NCBI RefSeq assembly: GCF_001281025.1
Contig: NZ_CP012646.1
Coordinates: forward strand, 773,001 to 837,000
Length of the DNA: 64,000 nucleotides
Direction: 5' to 3'
Origin: Streptococcus mitis
GTDB lineage: Bacteria; Bacillota; Bacilli; Lactobacillales; Streptococcaceae
Positions 1 through 9,322 of this stretch are shown piece by piece. The notes beneath the pieces are model-generated. The model was not told the DNA's origin. It was given only the letters and a program-made list of their open reading frames with translations, and searched no databases. The first letter of the stretch is position 1; every line of letters begins with the position of its first letter. The translations under genes and the position numbers were made by a program.

Positions 1-43
1 AATTTCTCTCGGACAGACCAGGCCTGAAATTTTAGCAGATTTA

Positions 44-52
44 TGGTACAAT
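44..52 (+). promoter_or_regulatory. Extended -10 promoter of the CorA-family gene
   Basis: TGGTACAAT reads as an extended -10 element (TGn plus TACAAT at 47-52). No good -35 is visible. An AAGGAG ribosome-binding site follows at 68-73, five bases before the ATG at 79. Confidence 0.55.
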
Positions 53-78
53 AGAAAGAGTTTGGTAAAGGAGAGAAG

Positions 79-987
79 ATGTTTTTAGAAAAACAGTTGG
101 GCAATGGTTGTACCTGGATTAACCTAGATTTGGACAAGTTGAAAAAACTAGAGGACCTTTCTGAAATCTACGGTTTGGACAAGGAAACCATCGAATATGC
201 GCTGGATAGGAATGAGCGTGCCCACATGGATTATCACCGTGAAAATGGGACTGTAACCTTTATCTACAATGTCTTGAACTTGAAAAAAGATAAGGCATAC
301 TATGAAGCTTTTCCCATGACCTTTATCGTGGAACATCGTCGCCTGATTACCATTAGTAATACCAAGAACGCCTATGTCATTGAACAGATGACCCGTTATC
401 TGGAGAGTCATGACATGCTTTCGATTTACAAGTTTCTCTTTGCCAGTCTGGAAATCATCAGCAATGCCTACTATCCTGTCATCGAGCAGATGGATAAGAG
501 TAAGGACGAGGTCAATGGCCTCTTGCGCCAGCGGACGACTAAGAAAAACCTTTTTGCCCTTTCCGACTTGGAGACTGGTATGGTTTATCTTACTGCGGCT
601 GCCAAGCAAAATCGCATGTTGCTGGAACATATTCAAGGGCATGCCCTCTATCGCAGTTTTAACGAGATTGAGAGAGAACAGTTTGATGATGCCATGATTG
701 AGGCTCATCAGCTGGTATCCATGACAGACTTGATTTCTCAAGTCCTCCAACAACTATCAGCATCTTACAACAACATACTAAACAATAATCTGAATGATAA
801 TTTGACAACCTTGACTATCATTTCAGTCTTGCTAGCGGTTTTGGCAGTAGTGACAGGCTTTTTCGGAATGAATGTTCCCCTACCCTTAACAGATGAGCCC
901 CATGCTTGGCTCTACATTAGTTTAGCCAGTGCTGGGTTGTGGATTGTTTTGTCATTGTTATTAATGAAAATTGCGAAAAAAAGTTAA
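79..987 (+). CDS. CorA-family divalent cation transporter
   Basis: A 302-residue inner membrane protein of the CorA/MIT family, which forms pentameric channels for Mg2+ or related divalent cations. The first 240 residues are a charged, largely helical cytoplasmic domain. Two C-terminal transmembrane segments follow, and the first ends in the family signature GMN (TGFFGMNVPL). The 3' end overlaps nothing: the next gene starts 15 bases later with its own Shine-Dalgarno sequence. Family assignment is firm. The ion carried cannot be told from sequence, and Mg2+, Co2+ or Zn2+ efflux are all possible in this branch. Confidence 0.9.
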   Translation: MFLEKQLGNGCTWINLDLDKLKKLEDLSEIYGLDKETIEYALDRNERAHMDYHRENGTVTFIYNVLNLKKDKAYYEAFPMTFIVEHRRLITISNTKNAYVIEQMTRYLESHDMLSIYKFLFASLEIISNAYYPVIEQMDKSKDEVNGLLRQRTTKKNLFALSDLETGMVYLTAAAKQNRMLLEHIQGHALYRSFNEIEREQFDDAMIEAHQLVSMTDLISQVLQQLSASYNNILNNNLNDNLTTLTIISVLLAVLAVVTGFFGMNVPLPLTDEPHAWLYISLASAGLWIVLSLLLMKIAKKS

Positions 988-1001
988 GAAAAGGAGCCAG
1001 A

Positions 1002-1529
1002 ATGGCGATTGAAAATTACATGCCAGATTTTGCTGTGGAAGCAGTCTATGATCTGACAGTCCCAAGCCTGCAGGCGCAGGGAATCAAGGCTGTTTTGGTC
1101 GATTTGGACAATACCCTCATTGCTTGGAATAATCCTGATGGGACGCCAGAGATGAAGCAATGGCTACATGATCTCCGTGACGCGGGTATTCGCATCATTG
1201 TGGTCTCAAATAACACCAAAAAACGCGTTCAACGTGCAGTTGAGAAGTTTGGAATTGATTACGTTTATTGGGCTCTGAAGCCCTTCACATTTGGGATTGA
1301 TCGTGCCATGAAGGAATTCCACTATGAGAAAAGTGAAGTGGTCATGGTTGGCGACCAGCTCATGACAGATATTCGAGCAGCCCACCGTGCTGGCATTCGC
1401 TCGATTTTAGTCAAACCCTTGGTCCAACATGACTCGATCAAAACGCAGATTAACCGAGCTCGTGAGCGCCGTGTCATGCGAAAAATTACTGAAAAGTACG
1501 GACCGATTACATATAAAAAAGGAATTTAA
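1002..1529 (+). CDS. yqeG: YqeG-family HAD-IIIA phosphatase
   Basis: A 175-residue HAD superfamily hydrolase. Motif I is DLDNTL (nucleophile and acid/base aspartates), motif II is VVSNN, and the GDQLMTD stretch supplies the late acidic motif. I chose ATG 1002 because AAGGAG lies at 991-996. An upstream in-frame ATG at 939 would start inside the transporter gene and add 21 residues with no family similarity. The gene heads the conserved Firmicute cluster yqeG-yqeH-yhbY-nadD-yqeK-rsfS. Only two bases separate it from yqeH. Its substrate is not established; phosphatidylglycerophosphate phosphatase activity is known for relatives. Confidence 0.92.
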   Translation: MAIENYMPDFAVEAVYDLTVPSLQAQGIKAVLVDLDNTLIAWNNPDGTPEMKQWLHDLRDAGIRIIVVSNNTKKRVQRAVEKFGIDYVYWALKPFTFGIDRAMKEFHYEKSEVVMVGDQLMTDIRAAHRAGIRSILVKPLVQHDSIKTQINRARERRVMRKITEKYGPITYKKGI

Positions 1530-1531
1530 CT

Positions 1532-2638
1532 ATGGAAGAAATTCTCTGTATTGGTTGTGGTACAACCATTCAGACGACAATCAAGGCTGGTCTTGGTTTT
1601 ACTCCCCAGTCGGCACTTGAAAAAGGTTTGGAGACTGGCGAAGTCTATTGCCAACGCTGTTTCCGTCTCCGCCACTACAATGAAATCACGGATGTCCAGT
1701 TGACGGACGATGATTTCCTCAAGCTCTTGCACGAGGTGGGAGACAGTGATGCCTTAGTGGTCAATGTCATTGATATCTTTGATTTTAATGGCTCTGTTAT
1801 CCCAGGTTTGCCACGTTTTGTTTCGGGCAACGATGTCCTCTTGGTAGGAAATAAAAAAGATATCCTCCCTAAGTCAGTTAAGCCTGGTAAGATTAGCCAG
1901 TGGTTGATGGAACGTGCCCACGAAGAAGGACTTCGTCCAGTCGATGTCGTCCTAACTTCAGCACAAAACAAACATGCCATCAAGGAAGTCATTGACAAAA
2001 TCGAGCACTACCGAAAGGGCCGTGATGTCTATGTGGTCGGTGTGACCAACGTTGGAAAATCAACTCTTATCAATGCCATTATCCAAGAAATCACGGGTGA
2101 TCAGAATGTCATCACGACTTCGCGCTTCCCAGGGACAACCTTGGACAAAATCGAGATTCCGCTTGACGACGGATCTTATATCTACGATACACCGGGAATC
2201 ATCCACCGTCACCAGATGGCCCACTACTTGACGGCCAAAAACCTCAAGTATGTCAGCCCTAAAAAGGAAATCAAGCCTAAAACCTACCAGCTCAATCCTG
2301 AACAAACCCTGTTTCTAGGTGGTCTCGGACGCTTTGACTTTATTGCAGGAGAAAAGCAAGGTTTTACAGCCTTCTTTGACAATGAACTCAAATTGCATCG
2401 TACTAAGCTAGAAGGAGCTAGTGCTTTCTACGACAAGCACCTTGGAAGCCTTCTCACTCCTCCAAATAGCAAGGAAAAAGAAGATTTTCCAAAACTAGTC
2501 CAACATGTATTTAACATTAAGGAAAAGACAGACCTAGTCATCTCTGGACTCGGCTGGATCCGTGTAACAGGCACAGCCAAAGTCGCCGTCTGGGCACCAG
2601 AAGGCGTCGCCGTCGTCACACGAAAAGCAATTATTTAA
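1532..2638 (+). CDS. yqeH: Ribosome biogenesis GTPase YqeH
   Basis: A 368-residue circularly permuted GTPase needed for 30S subunit assembly. An N-terminal zinc finger (CIGCG near residue 6 and CQRCFRLRHYN near 40) precedes the GTPase. The G motifs appear in permuted order: NKKD (G4) near residue 108 comes before the P-loop GVTNVGKST (G1) near 169 and DTPG (G3) near 229. The C-terminal third is the TRAP-like RNA-binding region. It directly follows yqeG and is presumably cotranscribed. A hairpin-rich 210-base spacer separates it from yhbY. Confidence 0.95.
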   Translation: MEEILCIGCGTTIQTTIKAGLGFTPQSALEKGLETGEVYCQRCFRLRHYNEITDVQLTDDDFLKLLHEVGDSDALVVNVIDIFDFNGSVIPGLPRFVSGNDVLLVGNKKDILPKSVKPGKISQWLMERAHEEGLRPVDVVLTSAQNKHAIKEVIDKIEHYRKGRDVYVVGVTNVGKSTLINAIIQEITGDQNVITTSRFPGTTLDKIEIPLDDGSYIYDTPGIIHRHQMAHYLTAKNLKYVSPKKEIKPKTYQLNPEQTLFLGGLGRFDFIAGEKQGFTAFFDNELKLHRTKLEGASAFYDKHLGSLLTPPNSKEKEDFPKLVQHVFNIKEKTDLVISGLGWIRVTGTAKVAVWAPEGVAVVTRKAII

Positions 2639-2645
2639 ACTAAAA

Positions 2646-2830
2646 TCACTGAGCGAACAAAGTGAGCTCATAAAAAGATAGTTATTGCCGTGGGATCTTG
2701 CCAATCTGTAGATTGGCAAGGGGCACAATTGAGACCAAGGCTCAATTGTGAGGTCAGGAAATCCATTTTCCAAAGATGAGATCTTTGAAAAATTAGTTCC
2801 GACCGTCCCTCACCACCTAAAATAACTATC
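2646..2830. repeat. Cloverleaf-like structured intergenic element
   Basis: A short stem-loop with GCGAACAAAGTGAGCT at 2652-2667 is followed by 154 bases bounded by perfect 10-base inverted arms, GATAGTTATT (2677-2686) and AATAACTATC (2821-2830). Inside lie three hairpins: 2697-2720 (10-bp stem, loop TGTA), 2724-2750 (10-bp stem), and an extended one built on 2771-2787 with GGTC-GGAA at 2752-2760 pairing to TTCCGACC at 2797-2804. The layout is a multibranched junction. It could be a MITE-like repeat or a structured RNA. No coding potential is evident. Confidence 0.55.
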
Positions 2831-2850
2831 AAAAAAACAAGGAAGAAATT

Positions 2851-3162
2851 ATGTCATTAACATCAAAACAACGTGCCTTCCTCAGCAGTCAGGCACACAC
2901 CCTCAAACCCATCATCCAAATCGGTAAAAATGGCCTTAACGATCAAATCAAAACCAGCGTTCGTCAAGCTCTTGATGCGCGTGAATTAATCAAGGTTACT
3001 CTCTTACAAAACACAGATGAAAATATCCACGAAGTAGCTGAAATTTTGGAAGAAGAAATCGGTGTGGACACAGTCCAAAAAATCGGACGCATCTTGATTT
3101 TGTATAAACAATCTAGCAAGAAAGAAAATCGCAAGATTTCTAAAAAAGTCAAAGAAATCTAA
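2851..3162 (+). CDS. yhbY: Ribosome-associated RNA-binding protein YhbY
   Basis: A 103-residue CRM-domain protein that binds pre-50S/30S particles and takes part in ribosome maturation. The CRM signature is visible as LTSKQRAFLSSQAHTLKP near the N-terminus, followed by the GKNGL loop (residues 26-30) and ELIKVTLLQN. The length is typical of the family. GGAAG precedes the ATG. It sits between yqeH and nadD as in most streptococci and lactobacilli. The structured element upstream lies in what would be its leader. Confidence 0.93.
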   Translation: MSLTSKQRAFLSSQAHTLKPIIQIGKNGLNDQIKTSVRQALDARELIKVTLLQNTDENIHEVAEILEEEIGVDTVQKIGRILILYKQSSKKENRKISKKVKEI

Positions 3163-3213
3163 AAACTATACTCCAAACAACTGTTTTTACAGAGAAATAA
3201 AGGAGACTAGCCT

Positions 3214-3843
3214 ATGGCAATCGAATTATTGACTCCCTTTACCAAGGTAGAGTTGGAGCCAGAAATCAAGGAGAAAAAACGCAAACAAGTAGGGATTTTA
3301 GGAGGTAATTTTAATCCTGTTCACAATGCCCATCTCATTGTTGCGGATCAAGTGCGCCAGCAGTTGGGACTAGACCAGGTTCTGCTCATGCCAGAATACC
3401 AACCTCCTCACGTAGATAAAAAGGAAACTATCCCTGAGCACCATCGTCTCAAGATGCTTGAGTTGGCGATTGAGGGGATTGACGGCCTAGCTATTGAAAC
3501 AATTGAATTGGAGCGCAAGGGCGTTTCTTACACCTACGACACCATGAAGATTTTGACCGAGCAACATCCAGACACGGATTATTACTTCATTATCGGAGCT
3601 GATATGGTGGATTATCTGCCTAAGTGGTACCGAATTGATGAGCTGGTCGACATGGTTCAGTTTGTAGGGGTTCAGCGCCCACGCTACAAGGCAGGGACTT
3701 CCTATCCAGTTATCTGGGTGGATGTGCCTCTCATGGATATCTCGTCTAGCATGGTGCGTGACTTCCTTGCCCAAGGTCGGAAACCCAACTTTCTCCTACC
3801 TCAGCCTGTGCTAGATTACATCGAGAAGGAGGGGCTCTACTGA
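3214..3843 (+). CDS. nadD: Nicotinate-nucleotide adenylyltransferase
   Basis: A 209-residue NadD that transfers AMP to nicotinate mononucleotide in NAD synthesis. The nucleotidyltransferase signature [11 protein letters not shown] starts near residue 30, after an N-terminal extension of about 25 residues. The C-terminal ISSSMVRDF corresponds to the family's SST.iR phosphate-binding motif. AAGGAG is found upstream of the ATG. Its stop overlaps the start of yqeK by one base (TGATG), indicating translational coupling. Confidence 0.95.
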   Translation: MAIELLTPFTKVELEPEIKEKKRKQVGILGGNFNPVHNAHLIVADQVRQQLGLDQVLLMPEYQPPHVDKKETIPEHHRLKMLELAIEGIDGLAIETIELERKGVSYTYDTMKILTEQHPDTDYYFIIGADMVDYLPKWYRIDELVDMVQFVGVQRPRYKAGTSYPVIWVDVPLMDISSSMVRDFLAQGRKPNFLLPQPVLDYIEKEGLY

Positions 3844-4436
3844 TGGCCTATCAAGACTATATCAACTGCTCCCGTGAGGATTTGTTAGAAAAAATGGCAG
3901 AGTTTCTACCCGAGAAACGGTTAACCCATTGCTTGGGTGTGGAGCGTGCAGCCATAGAATTGGCTCAGCGATTTGGAATCGATGCCGAGAAAGCAGGACT
4001 AGCAGGCCTTCTTCATGACTATGCTAAAAAGCTGTCAGATCAGGAATTTTTAGACTTGATTGACCGTTATCAGCTAGACCCTGACCTCAAAAATTGGGGC
4101 AATAATGTCTGGCATGGTATGGTTGGCATCTACAAGATTCAGGAAGATTTGAATTTGCATGATTCTGAAATTCTACGAGCTATTGAAATCCATACAGTTG
4201 GGGCTGGTCAGATGACAAGCCTAGATAAGGTTATCTATGTAGCAGACTATATTGAGCACAATCGAGCCTTTCCTGGAGTAGATGTGGCGCGGGAGATTGC
4301 AAGTCTATCGCTCAATAAGGCAGTGGCCTACGAAACAGCTCGTACAGTGGAGTATCTAGCTCATCAGGGATTCCCCATCTATCCCCAAACCCTTGAAACC
4401 TATAACGCCTTTGTGCACTATTTGAAAGAGGACTAA
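3843..4436 (+). CDS. yqeK: YqeK HD-domain diadenosine tetraphosphatase
   Basis: A 197-residue HD-domain hydrolase. The metal-binding residues are the early His in [12 protein letters not shown], the HD pair in GLLHDYAKK, the His pair in VWHGMVG and EIHTVG, and the late Asp in YVADYIE. Family members hydrolyse Ap4A symmetrically to ADP. The gene overlaps nadD by one base and is immediately followed by rsfS with no spacer, so the three are almost certainly translated from one message. Confidence 0.92.
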   Translation: MAYQDYINCSREDLLEKMAEFLPEKRLTHCLGVERAAIELAQRFGIDAEKAGLAGLLHDYAKKLSDQEFLDLIDRYQLDPDLKNWGNNVWHGMVGIYKIQEDLNLHDSEILRAIEIHTVGAGQMTSLDKVIYVADYIEHNRAFPGVDVAREIASLSLNKAVAYETARTVEYLAHQGFPIYPQTLETYNAFVHYLKED

Positions 4437-4790
<354 letters not shown>

Positions 4791-4796
4791 AAGATG

Positions 4797-4824
4797 AACT
4801 CAGTTGTAGTCAACTGGGTTTCTT
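4797..4824 (+). terminator. Terminator after rsfS
   Basis: AACTCAGTTG pairs with CAACTGGGTT around a TAGT loop (10-bp stem with one G-U pair), followed by TCTTT. It closes the yqeG-rsfS operon. Confidence 0.75.
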
Positions 4825-4901
4825 TGCTTATTTTAAAAGGAATGTGATAGAAAGGTATAGGGCAAGTGGTGTTTGCCATGGAGGCTCTTGGTATCATGAT
4901 T

Positions 4902-5642
4902 ATGGCAACTTATGAAACCTTTGCGGCGGTCTATGATACGGTCATGGACGATAGTTTATATGATAAATGGACGGATTTTTCTCTGCGTCATTTGCCTAAG
5001 ACCAAGGAGAGAAAGAAACTCTTGGAACTGGCTTGTGGGACAGGAATTCAATCGGTGCGCTTCTCTCAGGCTGGTTTTGATGTGACTGGACTTGACTTGA
5101 GTGGGGATATGTTGAAGATTGCCGAGAAGAGAGCGGCTTCAGCCAAGCAAAAGATTGATTTTATTGAAGCCAATATGCTAGATTTGTCTAAAGCAGGTAA
5201 ATATGACTTTGTTACGTGTTATTCGGACTCTGTCTGCTACATGCAGGATGAGGTGGAAGTGGGAGACGTCTTTAAGGAAGTATATAATTCCCTCCACGAA
5301 GATGGCATCTTCATCTTTGATGTGCATTCAACCTACCAGACTGATGAGGTTTTTCCAGGCTATTCTTACCATGAAAATGCGGAAGAGTTCGCCATGCTCT
5401 GGGATACCTACGAGGACGAAGCACCTCACTCCATTGTGCATGAGTTGACTTTCTTTGTCAAGGAGTCTGACGGTTCCTTTAGTCGCCATGATGAAGTGCA
5501 TGAGGAGCGGACTTATGAGGTCCTGACCTATGATATTTTGCTGGAACAGGCTGGTTTCAAGTCCTTCAAACTCTATGCCGACTTTGAGGACAAGGAACCA
5601 ACAGAAACTAGTACCCGTTGGTTTTTTGTCGCGCAGAAGTAG
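4902..5642 (+). CDS. Class I SAM-dependent methyltransferase
   Basis: A 246-residue methyltransferase with a Rossmann fold. The SAM-binding motif I is LLELACGTGIQS, followed by the acidic VTGLDLS and the IEANMLDLS adenine-side loop. I chose ATG 4902 (MATYETFAAVYD) because GGAGG lies at 4880-4884 and the family consensus begins there. ATG 4896 and GTG 4866 are also in frame. The substrate is unknown. It follows the ribosome operon and lies nine bases before tmcAL, so it may share a message with that tRNA-modifying enzyme. Confidence 0.85.
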   Translation: MATYETFAAVYDTVMDDSLYDKWTDFSLRHLPKTKERKKLLELACGTGIQSVRFSQAGFDVTGLDLSGDMLKIAEKRAASAKQKIDFIEANMLDLSKAGKYDFVTCYSDSVCYMQDEVEVGDVFKEVYNSLHEDGIFIFDVHSTYQTDEVFPGYSYHENAEEFAMLWDTYEDEAPHSIVHELTFFVKESDGSFSRHDEVHEERTYEVLTYDILLEQAGFKSFKLYADFEDKEPTETSTRWFFVAQK

Positions 5643-5651
5643 GAGATTATC

Positions 5652-6749
5652 ATGACCATCACAGGTATTATCGCGGAGTTTAATCCCTTTCATAATGGGC
5701 ATAAATACCTGCTAAATCATGCTGAGGGACTGAAAATCGTTGCCATGTCAGGGAATTTCATGCAGCGTGGAGAGCCTGCTATCGTTGACAAGTGGACACG
5801 AGCCCAGATGGCACTGGAAAATGGCGCAGATTTGGTAGTAGAATTGCCCTTTTTAGTCAGTGTTCAGGCAGCAGATTTCTTTGGTCAAGGTGCTGTGGAT
5901 ATCTTGGCTAGGCTGGGTATTGATAGGTTATCCTTTGGGACAGAGGAAGTTCTGGATTATCAGAAAATTGCTGACTTATACACAGAGAAAGGTGCTGAGA
6001 TGGAGAAATTTGTGGAAAATCTACCTGATTCTCTCTCTTATCCCCAGAAAACCCAAGCTATGTGGAAGGAATTTGCAGGTCTTGATTTTTCTGGCAATAC
6101 GCCAAATCATGTTCTTGCTCTGGCCTATGCCAAGGCGGTTGCAGGACGCAACATCAAACTCCATCCGATTCAGCGTCAGGGGGCTGGTTACCATTCTGTG
6201 GACAAGGATGTGGACTTTGCTTCGGCAACAGCCCTCCGTCAGCACCAGAAGGACCAAGATTTCTTAGAACACTTTATGCCTTCTGTTGCCCTCTTTGAGC
6301 AGACCAGTAAGGTGAGTTGGGATGATTATTTTCCTATGCTCTGCTATCAAATCTTGTCCAATCCAGACCTAACCACTATCTATCAGGTCAATCAAGAAAT
6401 GGCAGTGCGCATTAAAGAGGCTATTAAAACAGTCCAGTCTGTTGACGAATTGGTTGAAGCGGTTGCGACCAAGCGTTATACCAAGGCGCGTGTCAGACGC
6501 CTCTTGACCTATATCTTGGTGCAGGCCAGAGAAAGTGACATGCTAGAAGCCATCCATGTTCTTGGTTTTACCGAAAAAGGTAGACAGCATCTTAAGTCTC
6601 TGAAAGGGCAGGTCAATCTAGTCAGCCGAATTGGCAAAGAACCTTGGGATGTCATGACTCAAAAGGCAGACCAGATTTACCAACTAGGAAATCCAAGTAT
6701 AGCAGAACAGAATTTTGGAAGAGTGCCGATTGGAATAGAAACAAACTAA
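5652..6749 (+). CDS. tmcAL: tRNA(Met) cytidine acetate ligase TmcAL
   Basis: A 365-residue nucleotidyltransferase-fold enzyme (YlbM family) that makes N4-acetylcytidine at the wobble position of elongator tRNA-Met from acetate and ATP. The HIGH-like motif is [14 protein letters not shown] at the N-terminus, followed by [17 protein letters not shown] and a conserved VELPF. The C-terminus is shorter than in Bacillus, as expected for streptococci. The stop codon is embedded in an intrinsic terminator that recurs after yoeB. Confidence 0.92.
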   Translation: MTITGIIAEFNPFHNGHKYLLNHAEGLKIVAMSGNFMQRGEPAIVDKWTRAQMALENGADLVVELPFLVSVQAADFFGQGAVDILARLGIDRLSFGTEEVLDYQKIADLYTEKGAEMEKFVENLPDSLSYPQKTQAMWKEFAGLDFSGNTPNHVLALAYAKAVAGRNIKLHPIQRQGAGYHSVDKDVDFASATALRQHQKDQDFLEHFMPSVALFEQTSKVSWDDYFPMLCYQILSNPDLTTIYQVNQEMAVRIKEAIKTVQSVDELVEAVATKRYTKARVRRLLTYILVQARESDMLEAIHVLGFTEKGRQHLKSLKGQVNLVSRIGKEPWDVMTQKADQIYQLGNPSIAEQNFGRVPIGIETN

Positions 6750-6772
6750 GTCTACTGAAAGGTAGGCTTTTT
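6748..6772 (+). terminator. Terminator of tmcAL, repeat copy 1
   Basis: AAGTCTAC (6748-6755) pairs with GTAGGCTT (6762-6769) around TGAAAG, followed by TTT. The 19-base string ACTAAGTCTACTGAAAGGT (6745-6763), including the stop codon, recurs exactly at 7495-7513. Confidence 0.65.
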
Positions 6773-6789
6773 GAGATTTTTTACGAATA

Positions 6790-6894
6790 ATACTCTTCGA
6801 AAATCAAATTCAAACCACGTCAACGTCGCCTTGCCGTACTCAAGTACAGCCTGCGGCTAGTTTCCTAGTTTGCTCTTTGATTTTCATTGAGTAT
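6790..6894 (+). repeat. BOX element (boxA-boxC, no boxB)
   Basis: A 105-base copy of the pneumococcal BOX repeat. The boxA half carries ACGTCAACGTCGCCTTGCCGT, close to the target of the standard BOX-PCR primer. The boxC half carries CTGCGGCTAGTTTCCTAG. The ends are imperfect inverted repeats (TACTCTTCGAAAATCAAA against TTTGATTTTCATTGAGTA). BoxB modules are absent. It lies directly upstream of yefM-yoeB, an arrangement also described in pneumococcus. Confidence 0.88.
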
Positions 6895-6986
6895 AAATAG
6901 ATAGAAAAGAAAATCTTGTACAAGTTTCTGACAATTTCTTTCTTTTTGTGTATAATAGTGGAAAAGAGGTAAAACGAGGTATGGTT

Positions 6987-7241
6987 ATGGAAGTAGTTCT
7001 TTACTCAACATTCCGAAATCATGTAAAAGACTACATGAAGAAGGTAAATGATGAATTTGAGCCTTTGACGGTGGTCAATAAAAATCCAGACGAGGACATT
7101 GTAGTACTTTCAAAGAGTGAGTGGGATAGTATTCAGGAAACCCTGAGAATTGCTCAAAATAAGGAACTTTCTGATAAGGTTTTGCGAGGAATGGCTCAAG
7201 TCCGTGCTGGAAGTACTCAGGTCCATGTTATTGAGGAGTGA
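6987..7241 (+). CDS. yefM: YefM-type antitoxin
   Basis: An 84-residue Phd/YefM antitoxin that neutralises YoeB and represses its own promoter. The N-terminal half (VLYSTFRNHVKDYMKKV, then EPLTVVNKN and VVLSKSEWDSI) is the DNA-binding fold. The C-terminal tail wraps the toxin. I chose ATG 6987 because GAGG at 6976-6979 is well spaced for it. ATG 6981 is too close. A TATAAT-like -10 (TGTGTATAAT) lies near 6948-6957, just after the BOX element, which may supply a second promoter. Its stop is three bases before yoeB. Confidence 0.93.
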   Translation: MEVVLYSTFRNHVKDYMKKVNDEFEPLTVVNKNPDEDIVVLSKSEWDSIQETLRIAQNKELSDKVLRGMAQVRAGSTQVHVIEE

Positions 7242-7244
7242 GAA

Positions 7245-7499
7245 ATGCTGCTCAAGTTTACAGAAGATGCCTGGGCTGATTATTGCTACTGGCAAACTCA
7301 GGATAAGAAAACCCTAAAAAGAATCAACATGCTAATCAAGGATATTCAACGCGATCCATTTACAGGAATAGGTAAGCCAGAACCACTCAAGTATGACTAC
7401 CAAGGAGCCTGGTCACGTCGTATTGACGCAGAAAATCGCTTGATTTATATGATGGATGAAGATAGCGTGGCTTTCTTGTCTTTCAAAGATCATTACTAA
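7245..7499 (+). CDS. yoeB: YoeB mRNA interferase toxin
   Basis: An 84-residue RelE-superfamily endoribonuclease that cleaves mRNA in the ribosomal A site. All the catalytic residues known from E. coli YoeB are present at the same numbers: Glu46, Arg65, His83 and the C-terminal Tyr84. The toxin therefore looks intact. It is translated from the same message as yefM, three bases downstream. The stop codon lies inside the second copy of the tmcAL terminator repeat. Confidence 0.94.
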   Translation: MLLKFTEDAWADYCYWQTQDKKTLKRINMLIKDIQRDPFTGIGKPEPLKYDYQGAWSRRIDAENRLIYMMDEDSVAFLSFKDHY

Positions 7500-7521
7500 G
7501 TCTACTGAAAGGTGGGATTTT
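7498..7521 (+). terminator. Terminator-like repeat copy 2 after yoeB
   Basis: The same 19 bases as at 6745-6763 recur at 7495-7513, again starting at the stop codon. Here the right arm reads GTGGGATT, which leaves one mismatch and an extra wobble pair, so the hairpin is weaker. A degenerate third version (TCTACTAAAACTAGGATTTTT) follows at 7531-7551. Confidence 0.5.
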
Positions 7522-7623
7522 TCTCAAATCTCTACTAAAACTAGGATTTTTAAGAAATAGAGATTACGCTAATAAATTATAGGTAATTAAACTCCAATTC
7601 CCCAAAACATATTCTATTTTAGG

Positions 7624-7653
7624 TTTGTGAAAATCACTTTTTTATGGTAGAAT
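7624..7653 (+). promoter_or_regulatory. Promoter of rny
   Basis: TTGTGA at 7624-7629, an 18-base spacer and TGGTAGAAT (extended -10, TAGAAT at 7648-7653). A GAGGT ribosome-binding site precedes the ATG at 7702. Confidence 0.6.
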
Positions 7654-7701
7654 GTAAAAGAATGTATGTCATTCGGAATAACAATAAAATGAGGTAAAAA
7701 C

Positions 7702-9315
7702 ATGGAAATTATGTCGCTTGCAATTGCTGTTTTTGCCGTCATCATTGGTTTAGTCATTGGATATGTCAGCATCTCAGCTAAGATGAAATCATCTCAGGAA
7801 GCTGCGGAGTTGATGCTTTTAAATGCTGAACAAGAAGCAACTAATTTACGTGGACAAGCTGAGCGTGAAGCAGATTTACTTGTTAATGAAGCCAAGCGTG
7901 AAAGCAAGTCTCTTAAAAAAGAAGCACTATTGGAGGCCAAAGAAGAAGCCAGAAAATACCGTGAAGAAGTGGACGCTGAATTCAAATCAGAACGTCAGGA
8001 ACTCAAACAAATCGAAAGTCGTTTGACAGAGAGAGCTACTAGCCTCGACCGTAAGGACGACAATTTGACGAGTAAAGAACAAACACTTGAACAAAAAGAA
8101 CAAAGTATTTCTGATAGAGCGAAAAACCTTGATGCGCGTGAAGAGCAATTAGAGGAAGTCGAAAGACAAAAAGAAGCAGAGTTAGAGCGTATTGGTGCCC
8201 TGTCTCAGGCAGAAGCACGAGATATTATCTTGGCTCAGACAGAGGAAAACTTGACCAAGGAGATTGCCAGCCGTATTCGCGAAGCTGAGCAAGAGGTCAA
8301 GGAACGTTCTGACAAAATGGCCAAGGACATCTTGGTTCAAGCTATGCAACGTATCGCTGGTGAATATGTAGCGGAGTCAACAAACTCAACAGTTCATCTG
8401 CCAGATGATACTATGAAGGGACGCATTATTGGTCGTGAAGGTCGTAACATTCGTACCTTTGAAAGTTTGACAGGGGTTGATGTGATTATCGACGATACAC
8501 CAGAAGTGGTGACCTTGTCAGGATTTGATCCGATTCGTCGTGAGATTGCCCGTATGACTATGGAAATGTTGCTCAAAGATGGTCGTATCCACCCAGCTCG
8601 TATCGAAGAGTTGGTTGAGAAAAACCGTCAAGAGATTGACAATAAGATCCGTGAATACGGTGAGGCAGCAGCCTATGAGATTGGTGCGCCAAACCTTCAT
8701 CCAGACTTGATGAAGATTATGGGACGTTTGCAGTTCCGTACTTCTTATGGACAAAATGTCTTGCGTCATTCGATTGAAGTTGCTAAGTTGGCTGGTATCA
8801 TGGCGAGTGAACTTGGTGAAAATGCGGCTCTTGCCCGTCGTGCTGGATTCCTTCACGATATCGGGAAAGCTATTGACCGCGAGGTTGAAGGTAGTCACGT
8901 TGAAATTGGTATGGAATTGGCTCGTAAGTACAAGGAGCATCCAGTTGTGGTCAATACGATTGCTAGTCACCACGGCGATGTCGAAGCTGAGAGCGTGATT
9001 GCAGTGATCGTCGCTGCAGCAGATGCCTTGAGCGCAGCCCGTCCAGGTGCTCGTAGTGAGTCTCTTGAAAGCTACATCAAGCGTCTTCATGATTTGGAAG
9101 AAATTGCTAACGGCTTTGAAGGAGTACAAACTAGCTTTGCCCTTCAAGCAGGACGTGAAATTCGTATCATGGTCAATCCAGGACAAATCAAGGACGACAA
9201 AGTCACAATCTTGGCTCACAAAGTTCGTGAGAAAATTGAAAACAATCTCGATTACCCAGGAAATATCAAGGTAACCGTGATTCGCGAGCTTCGTGCAGTA
9301 GATTATGCTAAATAA
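7702..9315 (+). CDS. rny: Ribonuclease Y
   Basis: A 537-residue membrane-anchored endoribonuclease that starts mRNA decay in Gram-positive bacteria. A single N-terminal transmembrane helix (about residues 5-25) is followed by a long charged coiled coil to about residue 200. A KH RNA-binding domain follows ([21 protein letters not shown] near 236-256). The HD catalytic domain carries RHSIEVAKL and [10 protein letters not shown] and later SHHGDVE. The length matches family members. It has its own promoter and an own terminator, so it is a single-gene unit. Confidence 0.96.
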   Translation: MEIMSLAIAVFAVIIGLVIGYVSISAKMKSSQEAAELMLLNAEQEATNLRGQAEREADLLVNEAKRESKSLKKEALLEAKEEARKYREEVDAEFKSERQELKQIESRLTERATSLDRKDDNLTSKEQTLEQKEQSISDRAKNLDAREEQLEEVERQKEAELERIGALSQAEARDIILAQTEENLTKEIASRIREAEQEVKERSDKMAKDILVQAMQRIAGEYVAESTNSTVHLPDDTMKGRIIGREGRNIRTFESLTGVDVIIDDTPEVVTLSGFDPIRREIARMTMEMLLKDGRIHPARIEELVEKNRQEIDNKIREYGEAAAYEIGAPNLHPDLMKIMGRLQFRTSYGQNVLRHSIEVAKLAGIMASELGENAALARRAGFLHDIGKAIDREVEGSHVEIGMELARKYKEHPVVVNTIASHHGDVEAESVIAVIVAAADALSAARPGARSESLESYIKRLHDLEEIANGFEGVQTSFALQAGREIRIMVNPGQIKDDKVTILAHKVREKIENNLDYPGNIKVTVIRELRAVDYAK

Positions 9316-9322
9316 ATAAGAA

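Noticed and set aside
148..753. A 201-codon open frame antisense to the CorA-family gene
   Set aside because: Fully covered by the transporter gene on the plus strand, with no promoter or Shine-Dalgarno sequence.
6790..6894. RUP or other IS630-derived repeat
   Set aside because: The core matches boxA and boxC of the BOX family, including the BOX-PCR primer target, so BOX is the better call.
8518..9219. A 233-codon open frame antisense to rny
   Set aside because: It lies wholly opposite the conserved RNase Y HD domain, has no ribosome-binding site and its protein is low in recognisable motifs. It is a shadow of codon bias.
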